NCBI RefSeq assembly: GCF_910577135.1
Contig: NZ_CAJTLL010000006.1
Location: 1-64,000, forward strand
Length of the DNA stretch: 64,000 bases
Origin: an uncultured Helicobacter sp.
GTDB taxonomy: Bacteria; Campylobacterota; Campylobacteria; Campylobacterales; Helicobacteraceae
Direction of reading: 5' to 3'
Made by a program: the position numbers and the translations under genes. The notes under the pieces were generated by a model. The model was given only the letters and a program-made list of their open reading frames with translations. It was not told where the DNA came from and did no database searches. Below, in pieces: positions 44,537-54,187 of this stretch. How positions within the stretch are numbered: position 1 is the first letter of the stretch; each line of letters starts with the position of its first letter.

Positions 44537-44555
44537 AACCAAAATATTAAGCTTC

Positions 44556-44945
44556 TTAATGCGTTTTGAAATCCTTAAGTGCTGCTTCCAAATGCGAAAG
44601 TCGCTCTAAAAGCTCATCAAAATCCTTTGCATTATCCAAATAATCAAAGAATATATTTTTCACACGCTCCGTTTCATTAAATGCCTCAAGGGCTTTAAAT
44701 CCTAGCGGTGTGAGTTGTGTGCCTCCGCCGCCCTTGCCTCCATTGCTAGATTCCACAAGGGGCGTGGGGGAGAGCTTATTCATAATATCCACACTATCCC
44801 ACGCGGCTTTATAGCTCATACGCATTTCCTTTGCGGCTTTAGAGATAGAGCCACTCTTAGCAATGCGCGTGAGGAGTTCGGCACGTCCTACGCCAATATA
44901 ACTTTTATCATCTTTTTCAAACCAAAAACGTGCAAAAATATTCAT
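44556..44945 (-). CDS. modE: ModE-type molybdate-responsive regulator (DNA-binding domain only)
   Basis: 129 residues. The LysR-like winged helix typical of ModE is clear: AELLTRIAKSGSISKAAKEM, RMSYKAAWDSVDIMN and the Gly-rich wing GGKGGGGTQLTPLG. There is no C-terminal Mop/TOBE pair, so molybdate sensing must be by another route, possibly the small Mop protein two genes on. Likely represses modA-mop-modBC. It lies 15 nt after lutC on the same strand. Confidence 0.85.
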   Translation of the reverse strand: MNIFARFWFEKDDKSYIGVGRAELLTRIAKSGSISKAAKEMRMSYKAAWDSVDIMNKLSPTPLVESSNGGKGGGGTQLTPLGFKALEAFNETERVKNIFFDYLDNAKDFDELLERLSHLEAALKDFKTH

Positions 44946-44960
44946 TATTTACCCTAGATT

Positions 44961-45620
44961 CTAATACACAATCACATACGTTCTTAGTGAGCCGTGCACC
45001 CCAAAAACTGTTTGCAGCTCAATATCCGCTGTGCGCGAAGGACCAGCGATAAAAATCATATTCGTAGGGAGAGCGCCATTCTCACTTTGAGCTTTAAGCG
45101 CACACACGCCTTGATAAAAATCCTCAACAATATCAGCCTTTTTAAGCAGCACAATACAAGTTCGTGTAACAAGCGAGGAGAGGCGCGGAGCGTATTTATG
45201 CGAGGCAATACCAATAATCCCCAAATTTGCCACCCCACAACAAGCGTGAATAATCGATGTATCGATACTAAATAGCTCATCTCGGCTTTCATCAATGCCC
45301 TTTTCATAGGGGATAAATACCATAGAAGCCCCTGCATTAGCTTCACGCAATGCTTGTATATCAAGTGCATTGGCGATATTAGGATTATAGAGAATCTTTT
45401 TTGTCTCTACTTCAGCAAGTGCCTTGTGAATATCGCTTATAAGTGTGGTAGGGCTAGATTCTATCACAATGGCTTTATTTGCCCTTTGCAAAGTGATGTA
45501 CTCTTGCACCTTGTCATTTTCTGCGCTTTTAAGCGGATTTGTATAATGTGAAGATTCTACATGGAGGGGATTGCTATGGAGTGAATCTCTTACGCGTTCT
45601 AGGATAGATTGCTTACTCAT
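44961..45620 (-). CDS. lutC: Lactate utilisation protein LutC (LUD domain)
   Basis: 219 residues with the LUD fold shared with LutB. LISDIHKALAEVETKKIL opens the domain; ACCGVANLGIIGIASHKYAP and MIFIAGPSRTADIELQTVFG-VHG (given here in two parts) are the conserved C-terminal blocks. It forms the L-lactate dehydrogenase complex with LutA and LutB. Its start overlaps lutB by 8 nt. Confidence 0.9.
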   Translation of the reverse strand: MSKQSILERVRDSLHSNPLHVESSHYTNPLKSAENDKVQEYITLQRANKAIVIESSPTTLISDIHKALAEVETKKILYNPNIANALDIQALREANAGASMVFIPYEKGIDESRDELFSIDTSIIHACCGVANLGIIGIASHKYAPRLSSLVTRTCIVLLKKADIVEDFYQGVCALKAQSENGALPTNMIFIAGPSRTADIELQTVFGVHGSLRTYVIVY

Positions 45621-47046
45621 AGATTACTCCTTTCATATTGGATACTTTTTTGTGGAGATTGCCGCTTAATGTGGGGAACTCTCTATATGCTACCCAATTT
45701 TTAAGCCCGGGTATCAAAGGTGCAAAGGGTTTTGCTAAAGGCGCAAATGTATTTGCCAAGCTCAATGTTCTACGCCACGTATTGCCATTGGTAGCTACTT
45801 TTGCAAATTGATTCATTGCATACTCTTCTTGTTTGTTACGTAATGAACCATCGTTGTTTTTGAGATTCTTGCGTCCCTGTCCTACTTTCTCGCTACGTAA
45901 ATCGCGTATAAGCTCCGCCAGTGGAATCTTCACCGGGCATACTTCACTACATCGTCCGCATAAGGAGCAGAGATTCACCATATGTCCGTAATCTCTCATA
46001 CCAAAGAGCTGCGGGGAGATAACCTCGCCAATAGGTCCGGGATATGTGCTTAGGTAGGCGTGTCCACCTATTTTATCATACACCGGGCAATGATTGAGGC
46101 AAGTGCCGCAGCGGATACAAGAAAGTGCGCGGTAAAAATGTGAATCTTTTAGCATAGTTGAGCGATTATTATCAAGCAGGATAATATGGACTTCTTTTGG
46201 TCCATCTAGCTCACCTGCTTTGCGCGGAGATGTGATGATGTTGTTATAGCAAGTGATAGGCGCACCTGTGGCGGAAGGCACAAGCAAGGCATCAAGTATA
46301 GAAGCATCTTCAAAGCTTTCTACAATCTTTTCAATCCCACAAATAGCTACGTGAATATCACTTGCAGTAGTGCTCATACGCCCATTACCCTCATTTTCAA
46401 TCAGCCATATCGCCCCTTCATTAGCAATAGCGAAATTTACCCCGCTAAGCCCCATTTTGAAGGTTTGAAACTCCTTGCGTAAATGCACACGGGCGATTTC
46501 ATTTAGCTTTTCTGGCTCGGATTCTAGCTTTGCCCCGAGCTTTTGGGCGAAAATCTCTCCAATTTGATAGCGATTTTTATGAATAGCAGGGGCGACGATA
46601 TGCACCGGGGGCTCATCAATAAGCTGAATGATAAGCTCCCCTAAATCTGTCTCCACAGGGTCTAAGCCCTTTTGCTTCAAAAAGGCGTTTAAATGCGTCT
46701 CCTCACTCGCCATTGACTTGCCTTTGAGAATCTTTGTGATGTGGTTTTCTTTCATAAGATTATAGATAATCTCGTTTGCCTCCTTGCTATCACTCGCCCA
46801 ATGAACGATAAAGCCATTTTTGAGCGCATTTTGCTCAAAGCGTTCAAGCAAGGTATCAAGTTGGGATAGCGTCTTTTGCTTCACTGCCCTGCCTTGCTCA
46901 CGTAGAGCCTCCCAATCCACATAGCGCGAAGCGATAAGATTTTTACGATTGCCCTTAAGTGTATCCATCACACTTTTAAGATTTTTCCTTAATTGCTGGT
47001 CATTGAGCTTGTTATGGACGATTGTATTATGTTCTTGATGGCTCAT
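45613..47046 (-). CDS. lutB: Lactate utilisation iron-sulfur protein LutB
   Basis: 477 residues: an N-terminal LUD domain (about 70-300, GVNFAIANEGAIWLIENEGN) followed by two 4Fe-4S motifs, CIRCGTCLNHCPVYDK and CSLCGRCSEVCPVKIPL, and a C-terminal DUF3390-like helical tail. Electron-transfer part of the flavin-free L-lactate oxidising system found in C. jejuni and H. pylori. It starts 1 nt after the lutA stop. Confidence 0.92.
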   Translation of the reverse strand: MSHQEHNTIVHNKLNDQQLRKNLKSVMDTLKGNRKNLIASRYVDWEALREQGRAVKQKTLSQLDTLLERFEQNALKNGFIVHWASDSKEANEIIYNLMKENHITKILKGKSMASEETHLNAFLKQKGLDPVETDLGELIIQLIDEPPVHIVAPAIHKNRYQIGEIFAQKLGAKLESEPEKLNEIARVHLRKEFQTFKMGLSGVNFAIANEGAIWLIENEGNGRMSTTASDIHVAICGIEKIVESFEDASILDALLVPSATGAPITCYNNIITSPRKAGELDGPKEVHIILLDNNRSTMLKDSHFYRALSCIRCGTCLNHCPVYDKIGGHAYLSTYPGPIGEVISPQLFGMRDYGHMVNLCSLCGRCSEVCPVKIPLAELIRDLRSEKVGQGRKNLKNNDGSLRNKQEEYAMNQFAKVATNGNTWRRTLSLANTFAPLAKPFAPLIPGLKNWVAYREFPTLSGNLHKKVSNMKGVIYE

Positions 47047-47047
47047 C

Positions 47048-47779
47048 TTATGCTCCTAATCCAATTCTTTGGGCTAAAAAGTCATAGAGGTGTATAGGCT
47101 TTACATTGACTTTTTGCTTTTTCATCGCGCCGCTGATATTAAGCAGACAGCCTGCATCCGCAGAGATAACATACTCGACATTGCGTGAGAGAATATCTTC
47201 AATCTTTTGACTTACCATCGCATGAGACACTTCGGGCTCTTTAATGCTAAAAGTCCCACCAAAGCCGCAGCACTCTGCCTCTCGTTCTAATTCTACAAGC
47301 TCCACATTTTGTAAAGAGGAGATGAGCGCTTTTGCACTATCTACTACCTTACTCGTGCGTAAAGCGTGGCAATTACTATGCCAAGTAACTTTTGTTGGAT
47401 TGCCTTTGTCCTCATAGCGCACTTTGAGAACCTTATGCAAATACTCGCCTAAGTCAAACACTCGCTCACTAAATTGCTTAACCCTTTCATATTCCTCTTT
47501 CCCTTCAAACAGCTCTAAATAATCGACTTTCATCATACCTGCGCAAGAACCTGAAGGCACTATAATGGGCTCTTCTCCTTTGAAAAGCTCTACATTATAA
47601 AGTGCCACCTTGCGACTTTGCTCATAATAGCCAGAATTGTAGCTTGGCTGGGCGCAGCAAGTTTGATCCTTTTTAAAGACCACCTCGCAACCCGCATTTT
47701 GCAAGAGTTTAATTGCATTTACACAGGTATCTGCACACGCGACACCACCAAGACAAGTTGAGAAAAAAAATACTCGCAT
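47048..47779 (-). CDS. lutA: Lactate utilisation protein LutA (CCG-domain oxidoreductase)
   Basis: 243 residues from ATG 47779, chosen because AAGGAAGG lies 7 nt upstream and the family begins VFFFSTCLGG; a longer frame begins at 47821. Two CCG-type cysteine motifs are visible: QTCCAQPSYNSGY and AECCGFGGTFS. These bind an unusual Fe-S cluster, as in GlpC/HdrB. First gene of lutABC; transcribed divergently from the lactate permease. Confidence 0.9.
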   Translation of the reverse strand: MRVFFFSTCLGGVACADTCVNAIKLLQNAGCEVVFKKDQTCCAQPSYNSGYYEQSRKVALYNVELFKGEEPIIVPSGSCAGMMKVDYLELFEGKEEYERVKQFSERVFDLGEYLHKVLKVRYEDKGNPTKVTWHSNCHALRTSKVVDSAKALISSLQNVELVELEREAECCGFGGTFSIKEPEVSHAMVSQKIEDILSRNVEYVISADAGCLLNISGAMKKQKVNVKPIHLYDFLAQRIGLGA

Positions 47780-47909
47780 CACTAATCCTTCCTTGAGTAT
47801 AGCTTGATTCAAAGCGCTCATATCATATAGATAGAAAGCTTTAAATAATGTAAAAGGTTAAATATCGCTGTAACTTTCTTTTTTAAAAATGTTTCGTATA
47901 TACCCATTG

Positions 47910-47949
47910 TGGGGATATAATGGCTTTTATGGGGATATAATGGCTTTTA
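47910..47949 (+). promoter_or_regulatory. Tandemly duplicated 20-bp promoter unit ahead of lctP
   Basis: TGGGGATATAATGGCTTTTA occurs twice in exact tandem (47910-47929 and 47930-47949). Each carries a TATAAT (47916-47921, 47936-47941) pointing towards the lactate permease 150 bp downstream. Two equal -10 boxes 20 bp apart would give two start sites; copy-number change could tune expression. Confidence 0.55.
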
Positions 47950-48094
47950 AATGTTATGATTTTACACATTAGCATAAAATATCGCTTATATCTAGCCATA
48001 TATTAAGCTTACTTTTCTTTAATCTTTAATAATTTAAGTTAAGCATCAATTTTTTGTTTGCTGCAAATTTTTAAAGTCAAGGAGAGATACGTTT

Positions 48095-49744
48095 ATGGAA
48101 GTATGGCAACAAATCTACGATCCATTATCAAACTTAGGTTTAAGCGCGCTTATCGCTTTTTTACCCATAGCCTGTTTTTTGGCTTGTTTGTTGGTTTTTA
48201 AGCTTAAGGGCTATCAGGCAGGGTTTTTAACCCTTGTGCTTGCTTCGATTCTGGCAGTTTGTGTGTATGATATGCCCTTTTCACTCGTGGGGGCGAGTTT
48301 CGTGCAAGGTTTCGCACAGGGGCTTTGGCCTATTGCGTGGATTATCATCGCGGCAATTTTCCTCTATAAATTGTCTGTAAAATCAGGCTCGTTTGAAGTG
48401 ATTAAGCAAAGTGTGATGAGTATCACGCCAGATCATAGAATCCAAGTGATTTTGATTGGCTTTTGCTTTGGCTCATTCTTAGAGGGGGCTATTGGGTTTG
48501 GTGGACCTGTGGCTATTACCGCTGCGTTGCTTGTGGGGCTAGGGCTTCGTCCTTTATATGCAGCTGGATTATGCTTGATTGCTAATACAGCGCCTGTGGC
48601 TTTTGGGGCCGTGGGGATTCCTATCATAGCAATGTCTAACCTCGTGGGTATAGAGCAGCACGCTGTCGCTGCTATGGTGGGTAGAATGCTTGTGCCTTTG
48701 AGCCTTACGATTCCCTTCTTTATCGTTTTTTTAATGGATGGATTTAAGGGCGTGAGGGAGACATTTCCAGCTATTTTGGTTGCAGCCGTAAGCTTTACAG
48801 GCACACAATTTTTAAGTTCAAATTATTTAGGGGCGGAATTGCCTGATATTGCTTCGGCTATCGTATCACTTGCTTGCACTACTTTGTTTTTGCGTATTTG
48901 GCAGCCTAAAAATATCTTTAGACTTGATGATGAGAAAAATTTCTCCACACAAAGCACATTGAGCTTAGGACAAATCTTTAGGGCGTGGCTACCATTTATC
49001 TTGCTGGTAGCTTGTATTATTGTTTGGACGCAGCCTTGGTTTAAGGCGCTTTTTGCAAAAGGTGCGATTTTTGATTACACACAAGTAACTATTGTGTTTA
49101 ATAACATCACGCAGAGCATTCAAACAGAGAAGGGCGGGGTTATTCCTTTAAGCCTTCCTATCAATTTTATTGCTTTACAAGCGGGGACAGCTATACTCTT
49201 AGCAGCATTCTTAACTATTTTATTTTTAAGAATCAAAGCGAGTGATGCGGCGGATTGCTTTTGGGATACACTTAAAGAAATGGCAATTCCTTGTATCACT
49301 ATTGGACTTGTTGTCGCCTTTGCGTTTGTGTCAAAAAATAGTGGTATGAGTAACACTCTAGGTATTGCCTTTGCAAGCACAGGCGATGCTTTTGCTTTCT
49401 TTAGCCCGGTTATTGGGTGGCTTGGTGTCTTTATCACCGGAAGCGATACAAGCTCAAACCTCCTCTTTGGGACATTACAGCAGGCTACAGCACATAATCT
49501 TGGTCTTAAAGAAACATTATTCCTCGCGGCAAACTCCGTAGGTGGTGTGGTTGGTAAAATGATTAGTCCGCAAAGTATTGCTATTGCGTGTGCGGCGGTG
49601 GGATTAGTCGGTAAAGAATCTGATTTGTTTAGATTCACTTTGAAATATTCTATCGCCTTTATCATTCTTATTGGTATTTGGACGGCAATTATTGCTATGT
49701 TCTTACCTACTATCATACCTGATGTGGTTACGCTTTCTAAATAA
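48095..49744 (+). CDS. lctP: L-lactate permease
   Basis: 549 residues, about twelve membrane helices, of the LctP/GlcA lactate:H+ symporter family. Signature segments: FLEGAIGFGGPVAITAALL, APVAFGAVGIPI, GVFITGSDTSSNLLFG and the C-terminal ANSVGGVVGKMISPQSIAIA. GGAGAGA precedes ATG 48095. Placed beside lutABC it forms a lactate uptake and oxidation unit. Confidence 0.94.
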   Translation: MEVWQQIYDPLSNLGLSALIAFLPIACFLACLLVFKLKGYQAGFLTLVLASILAVCVYDMPFSLVGASFVQGFAQGLWPIAWIIIAAIFLYKLSVKSGSFEVIKQSVMSITPDHRIQVILIGFCFGSFLEGAIGFGGPVAITAALLVGLGLRPLYAAGLCLIANTAPVAFGAVGIPIIAMSNLVGIEQHAVAAMVGRMLVPLSLTIPFFIVFLMDGFKGVRETFPAILVAAVSFTGTQFLSSNYLGAELPDIASAIVSLACTTLFLRIWQPKNIFRLDDEKNFSTQSTLSLGQIFRAWLPFILLVACIIVWTQPWFKALFAKGAIFDYTQVTIVFNNITQSIQTEKGGVIPLSLPINFIALQAGTAILLAAFLTILFLRIKASDAADCFWDTLKEMAIPCITIGLVVAFAFVSKNSGMSNTLGIAFASTGDAFAFFSPVIGWLGVFITGSDTSSNLLFGTLQQATAHNLGLKETLFLAANSVGGVVGKMISPQSIAIACAAVGLVGKESDLFRFTLKYSIAFIILIGIWTAIIAMFLPTIIPDVVTLSK

Positions 49745-49959
49745 TTGAGAAGCCATCTTAAGTATCTAGCCTTATGGGCTAGATACTTCTATATTGGTAA
49801 AATAATAATCTTAAATTGCATTCCAATTTACATCTACTTTACAACTCCCTACTGCTATATTCGCACATATACGGAGAAGAACAACGCCCAATGAAATCAC
49901 CTAAGATATGTTAAGAGTGCAGCTCATACAATATGACCTAGACCAGAAGTAACGCTTGC

Positions 49960-50313
49960 TGTGCAAGAGGCTCATTATTGATTACGGAAAAAGCCCGATA
50001 TGCCCACAATTAAAGATGCTAAAGGAAGAAATATTGTAAATCCACATATTGATGGTGAAGAATATAAGGGCAATATTCCCTCGTATCTTTCAAAGAATAC
50101 TAAGAAGTCCATTCAGCTGATGATGTGGTATTGATGGCAGAAGGAGTGGGTAGCCAATATTTCTCTGGGGCTATGGATAATACTGAAGTCTCTTTTGGCA
50201 TTATGCACGCTTTGGGTATTGGCGCAAAAATTAGTAGAGATAATTTTATTTGGTTTCTTAGGGAAAGATTCTTGTTTGCAGCCTTATACAAGCTGAAGCG
50301 TAGGCAAGCTTAA
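49960..50313 (+). pseudogene. Alkaline phosphatase relic
   Basis: Two overlapping frames carry the C-terminal part of an alkaline-phosphatase-type protein. The first, about 49987-50128, reads KPDMPTIKDAKGRNIVNPHI and GEEYKGNIPSYLSKNTKK. After a shift near 50105-50110 the second reads HSADDVVLMAEGVGSQYFSG then AMDNTEVSFGIMHALGI. HSADDV carries the zinc-ligand His of the family. The N-terminal two-thirds are missing, and no start is seen. Confidence 0.65.
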
Positions 50314-50476
50314 GCGTAGGGCGTAGGATTATAGAGTAATTGAAGTTTGTAAATGCCTATGCTTAGATAATATCTAGTGAAGCCTATGCTTTACTTATCG
50401 TTCAAACAAAAACTATTTACAGATATGAAAATTTTTTTTGTTATGATTAATGTATATCCTCAATAAAAGGAATAAT

Positions 50477-51136
50477 ATGCGTATTTTACAACCTATTTTT
50501 TTATATGTAATGTGTGTTTATGTGCTTATGGCAGCTGATACTAATACTCCGCCACACACAATGCAGCACCACGAGCAAATACTGCAAAGCACCTCTTCGC
50601 CCTCACTAACAGAGCAAATGATGAATCTTATGCATGAGTCGATGATGGAAGTGCCTTTTGTAGAGGAAGATAACCTTGATTTCAATTATCTCTCTAATAT
50701 GATTCCCCATCATCAAGGAACTATCGAGGCTGCAGAACTTTTTTTAAAACATTCTAAAAATCAAAAACTACGAGCTATCGCTCAAAATATTATCAAGACC
50801 CAGCAGGCAGAAATCGCCACCTATGAGCTACTTATCACTCAGCTTAAAGAGCAAAAAAAGTTATATAGCCCAAAAGAAGTAACCCTTTATAACGCTCAAG
50901 CTAAAGCCGATATGGAATCTATGCTTCAAGCGATGAATGAAGTTGCGCTAAACCAAAGCCTAGACCGCGTTTTTCTTGCTGGTATGATTCCCCATCATCA
51001 AGGAGCTATCACCGCTTCAAAGCAGATTCTCCAATATACGCAAAATGCAGAAATAAAGGCTATCGCACAGCAAATTATTAGCACACAAGAGGCAGAAATT
51101 GAGACCTTCCAAACCCTCCTTCAAACAATCCGCTAG
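50477..51136 (+). CDS. Exported tandem DUF305 protein
   Basis: 219 residues from ATG 50477 (AAAGGAATAAT upstream); a longer frame begins at 50450. Signal peptide LQPIFLYVMCVYVLMAAD. Two DUF305 helical repeats each carry MIPHHQG(T/A)I: MIPHHQGTIEAAELFLKHS and MIPHHQGAITASKQILQY, so it is an internal duplication. DUF305 proteins are ferritin-like helical bundles often linked to copper or other metals; the HH pairs fit metal binding. Function not established. Confidence 0.85.
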   Translation: MRILQPIFLYVMCVYVLMAADTNTPPHTMQHHEQILQSTSSPSLTEQMMNLMHESMMEVPFVEEDNLDFNYLSNMIPHHQGTIEAAELFLKHSKNQKLRAIAQNIIKTQQAEIATYELLITQLKEQKKLYSPKEVTLYNAQAKADMESMLQAMNEVALNQSLDRVFLAGMIPHHQGAITASKQILQYTQNAEIKAIAQQIISTQEAEIETFQTLLQTIR

Positions 51137-51140
51137 AAAT

Positions 51141-52025
51141 ATGAGGCGCACTCAAGTGTCGCCTCACAACAAAATAGAATCTCCTGCTATCCCTATTGGC
51201 ATAACCCAAACGCTCCGCCTTGCAAGATTCTCCCCAAATGGCGTATATCTCACGCCTATTGTGTCTAAAGATTCTACAAATTGCACTTCTCAAATGCCCC
51301 AAATCCTACTGCCCAACAAATTTATTACCCCGCAACATCGCTTAAATGATGATATATCCGTATTTGTCTATACAGATTCTAATGACCGCCCCATTGCCAC
51401 TACGCAAATCCCAAAGGCACAATGTGGAGACATAGCCACCTTGCAAGTTGTGGGGCATTCTCCCTTTGGTTGCTTTTTAGACTTAGGCTTAGATAAGGAT
51501 ATTTTTATGCCCTGTAAGAATCCTACACGTTTTGCCCTAAATATATCAGTATGTGTCTTTATTACATTAGATAAGCAATCTCGTCTTATCGCAAAGTGTG
51601 ATATTAAACCCCATCTTAAAAAGGCAATGCTAAAGCCCCATAGCAAGGTAAATGCCTTTCTTTTTGAATCTTCCCCGCTTGGCTTTGGTTGTGTCGTGGA
51701 GGGGCAGTATTATGGGCTACTTTATCATAATCAAATTCCGCAAGGAGAGTGTATTAAGCTGGGTGCTTCTATCCACGCCTATACACAAGGCTATCGTGCT
51801 GATGGGAAGCTTGACCTCACGCTTTTTACCCCTCACAACACAGCGCAAAAACAAATGCTACTAGATTCTATGCCTTTATCTTTGCATTTTGATGCTTCGC
51901 CAGAGCAGATTTTTGAGCGATTTAAGATAAGTAAAAAGCTCTTCAAACGTCTCATTAATGAGCTTACACGAGAGGGTAAAATCGCATTTATGCAAAATGA
52001 GGGTGTATTTAAACAAACAAACTAG
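51141..52025 (+). CDS. CvfB-like S1-domain RNA-binding protein
   Basis: S1/winged-helix protein of about 294 residues. GITQTLRLARFSPNGVYL is the typical CvfB/YitL first S1-like domain. A second is CGDIATLQVVGHSPFGCFLD with LGLDKDIFMP, and a third follows (PLGFGCVVEGQYYGLLY). The C-terminal winged helix is PEQIFERFKISKKLFKRLIN with LTREGKI. Relatives bind RNA and affect virulence-gene expression in staphylococci. The start is uncertain: TTG 51099 (AAGAGG upstream, overlapping the DUF305 gene) is possible. Confidence 0.78.
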   Translation: MRRTQVSPHNKIESPAIPIGITQTLRLARFSPNGVYLTPIVSKDSTNCTSQMPQILLPNKFITPQHRLNDDISVFVYTDSNDRPIATTQIPKAQCGDIATLQVVGHSPFGCFLDLGLDKDIFMPCKNPTRFALNISVCVFITLDKQSRLIAKCDIKPHLKKAMLKPHSKVNAFLFESSPLGFGCVVEGQYYGLLYHNQIPQGECIKLGASIHAYTQGYRADGKLDLTLFTPHNTAQKQMLLDSMPLSLHFDASPEQIFERFKISKKLFKRLINELTREGKIAFMQNEGVFKQTN

Positions 52026-52035
52026 AGGAGGTAAT

Positions 52036-52791
52036 ATGACAGCACTTATCACAGGGGCTTCATCGGGCATTGGTGAGGCTATCGCTAGAATCTTTGTGGC
52101 ACATTCTCATCGCGTGATTATCCTTGCGCGTAGGAAAGCAGCACTTACAAAGCTACAAAGCGCATTGGGGGATTTATGCCAAAGTATCGCTTGTGATGTA
52201 ACAGATACAAAAAGCATAGAATCTGCCCTCAAAGCCTTGCCCCCTAGCTTTCAAAATATTGATGTGCTAGTGAATAACGCCGGAAAGGCTTTAGGCTTAA
52301 GCAGTGCGGACAAAGCCGATATACGCGATTGGGAGGAGATGGTAGAGGTTAATGTCCTAGCTCTTATTAAACTCACGCATTTGCTTTTGCCACAAATGGT
52401 AGCACAGGGCTATGGGCATATTATCAATATCGGCTCGATTGCCGGGAGCTATTCTTATCCGGGTGGGAATGTTTATGGTGCGACAAAAGCCTTTGTTAGG
52501 CGATTTAGCCTTAATCTCCGCGCAGATTTGTATGATAAAAATATCCGCGTAACCAACATTGAGCCGGGCTTGTGCGGAGGGAGTGAGTTTTCACTCGTGC
52601 GATTTAAGGGTGATGAGGCAATGGCAAAGAATGTATATGCGGATACTACGCCTCTAATGCCTGAAGATGTGGCTCAAAGTGTGCTATGGGTAGCGAGTTT
52701 GCCACAGCATATAAATATCAATACTCTTGAGATTATGCCCACTATTCAAGCCCCGGCAGCTCTTAATGTCCATAAACACACAAAATTATAA
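52036..52791 (+). CDS. SDR-family NADP-dependent oxidoreductase (YdfG-like)
   Basis: 251 residues from ATG 52036, chosen because GAGGAGG stands 5 nt upstream. Classical short-chain dehydrogenase: TALITGASSGIGEAIARIF (TGxxxGxG), ARR giving NADP preference, DVLVNNAGKALG, catalytic Ser in IINIGSIAGSY, and YGATKAF with the active-site Tyr and Lys. The ending NIEPGLCGGSEFSLVRFKGD resembles E. coli YdfG (3-hydroxy acid dehydrogenase). Substrate not proven. Confidence 0.88.
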   Translation: MTALITGASSGIGEAIARIFVAHSHRVIILARRKAALTKLQSALGDLCQSIACDVTDTKSIESALKALPPSFQNIDVLVNNAGKALGLSSADKADIRDWEEMVEVNVLALIKLTHLLLPQMVAQGYGHIINIGSIAGSYSYPGGNVYGATKAFVRRFSLNLRADLYDKNIRVTNIEPGLCGGSEFSLVRFKGDEAMAKNVYADTTPLMPEDVAQSVLWVASLPQHININTLEIMPTIQAPAALNVHKHTKL

Positions 52792-52843
52792 AAAAGTGGT
52801 AAAATCTACTTTTATTTAATGTTTTAGTACCAAAGGAGAATGT

Positions 52844-54187
52844 ATGCAATGGAACGCACAGGGTTGGCGTAACAAACCTATCAAACAGCACCCCGTCTAT
52901 GAAGACAAGGCACTTTTAGAATCTGTGGAGGCACAGCTAAAATCCTATCCGCCATTAGTCTTTGCGGGGGAAGCACGAGTCTTGCAAGAGCGATTAGCCC
53001 AAGTGTGTAGGGGCGAGGCATTTTTGTTGCAAGGTGGGGATTGCGCGGAGAGCTTTTCACAATTTAATGCTATTAATATTCGCGATTTGTTTAAAGTTAT
53101 CATTCAAATGGGGGCGATTCTCACATTTGGCGCTTCCTGCCCGATTGTCAAAGTGGGGCGAATCGCCGGGCAATTTGCTAAACCCCGCTCAAGTGATATG
53201 GAAACTTGCGATGGGTTAAGTTTGCCAAGTTATCGCGGAGATATGATTAATGATATGGCGTTTAATGCTAAGGCGCGAGAGCATAATCCTAATCGGCTTT
53301 TACAAGCCTATCATCAAAGTGCGGCTACGCTTAATCTTCTACGTGCGTTTGCACAAGGTGGCTTTGCAGATTTAAATCAAGTGCATAAATGGAATCTAAG
53401 CTTTGTAAAAAATAATGCTTTTGGGCGTAAATATGAGGAATTAGCCTCACGCATTACACAAGCACTTGATTTTATGAAAGCCTGTGGGATTAATCCAGAG
53501 CACCCATCTTTGCGTGAGACAGAGTTTTATACCTCTCACGAGGCATTAGTGCTGCATTATGAGGAGCAGCTTTGTAGGCAGGATTCTCTAAGTGGGGATT
53601 GGTATGATTGCTCCGCGCATATGCTGTGGATTGGAGAGCGCACAAGGGGGCTTGATGAGGCGCATATAGAATTTCTGCGCGGGGTTAAGAATCCTGTGGG
53701 TGTGAAAATTGGACCTAATGCGACCAAGGCGGATATTATGGGGATTTGCGATAAGCTCAATCCTCACAATATCAGCGGTAGATTGAATCTCATCGTGCGT
53801 ATGGGGGCAGATACGATTAAAAAGAATTTCCCCCCACTTCTAGAATCGATTCATAAAGAGGGGCGGGAGATTGTATGGAGCTGCGACCCAATGCACGGCA
53901 ATACGATTAAGGCAAATAGTGGCTACAAAACGCGTGTGTTTGATAGTGTGCTTGATGAAGTCAAAAGTTTCTTTGAGATTCATAAAGCCTGTGGTAGCTA
54001 TGCGGGAGGAGTGCATTTAGAGATGACAGGAGCTGATGTAACAGAATGTGTTGGCGGCTCACAGGCAATTACAGAAGAGGGCTTAGCGTGTAACTATAGC
54101 ACGCAATGCGACCCTCGCCTTAATGCCACTCAAGCCATTGAAATGGCTTTTCTTATCGCGGATATGATTAAAATCGCTAAGGCTTAA
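52844..54187 (+). CDS. 3-deoxy-7-phosphoheptulonate synthase, class II
   Basis: First enzyme of the shikimate pathway, 447 residues, of the plant-like class II DAHP synthases, as in H. pylori and Mycobacterium. Family motifs: [14 protein letters not shown] with the metal-binding Cys, [36 protein letters not shown] and [22 protein letters not shown] before ATG 52844. Allosteric control by aromatic amino acids cannot be read from the sequence. Confidence 0.94.
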   Translation: MQWNAQGWRNKPIKQHPVYEDKALLESVEAQLKSYPPLVFAGEARVLQERLAQVCRGEAFLLQGGDCAESFSQFNAINIRDLFKVIIQMGAILTFGASCPIVKVGRIAGQFAKPRSSDMETCDGLSLPSYRGDMINDMAFNAKAREHNPNRLLQAYHQSAATLNLLRAFAQGGFADLNQVHKWNLSFVKNNAFGRKYEELASRITQALDFMKACGINPEHPSLRETEFYTSHEALVLHYEEQLCRQDSLSGDWYDCSAHMLWIGERTRGLDEAHIEFLRGVKNPVGVKIGPNATKADIMGICDKLNPHNISGRLNLIVRMGADTIKKNFPPLLESIHKEGREIVWSCDPMHGNTIKANSGYKTRVFDSVLDEVKSFFEIHKACGSYAGGVHLEMTGADVTECVGGSQAITEEGLACNYSTQCDPRLNATQAIEMAFLIADMIKIAKA

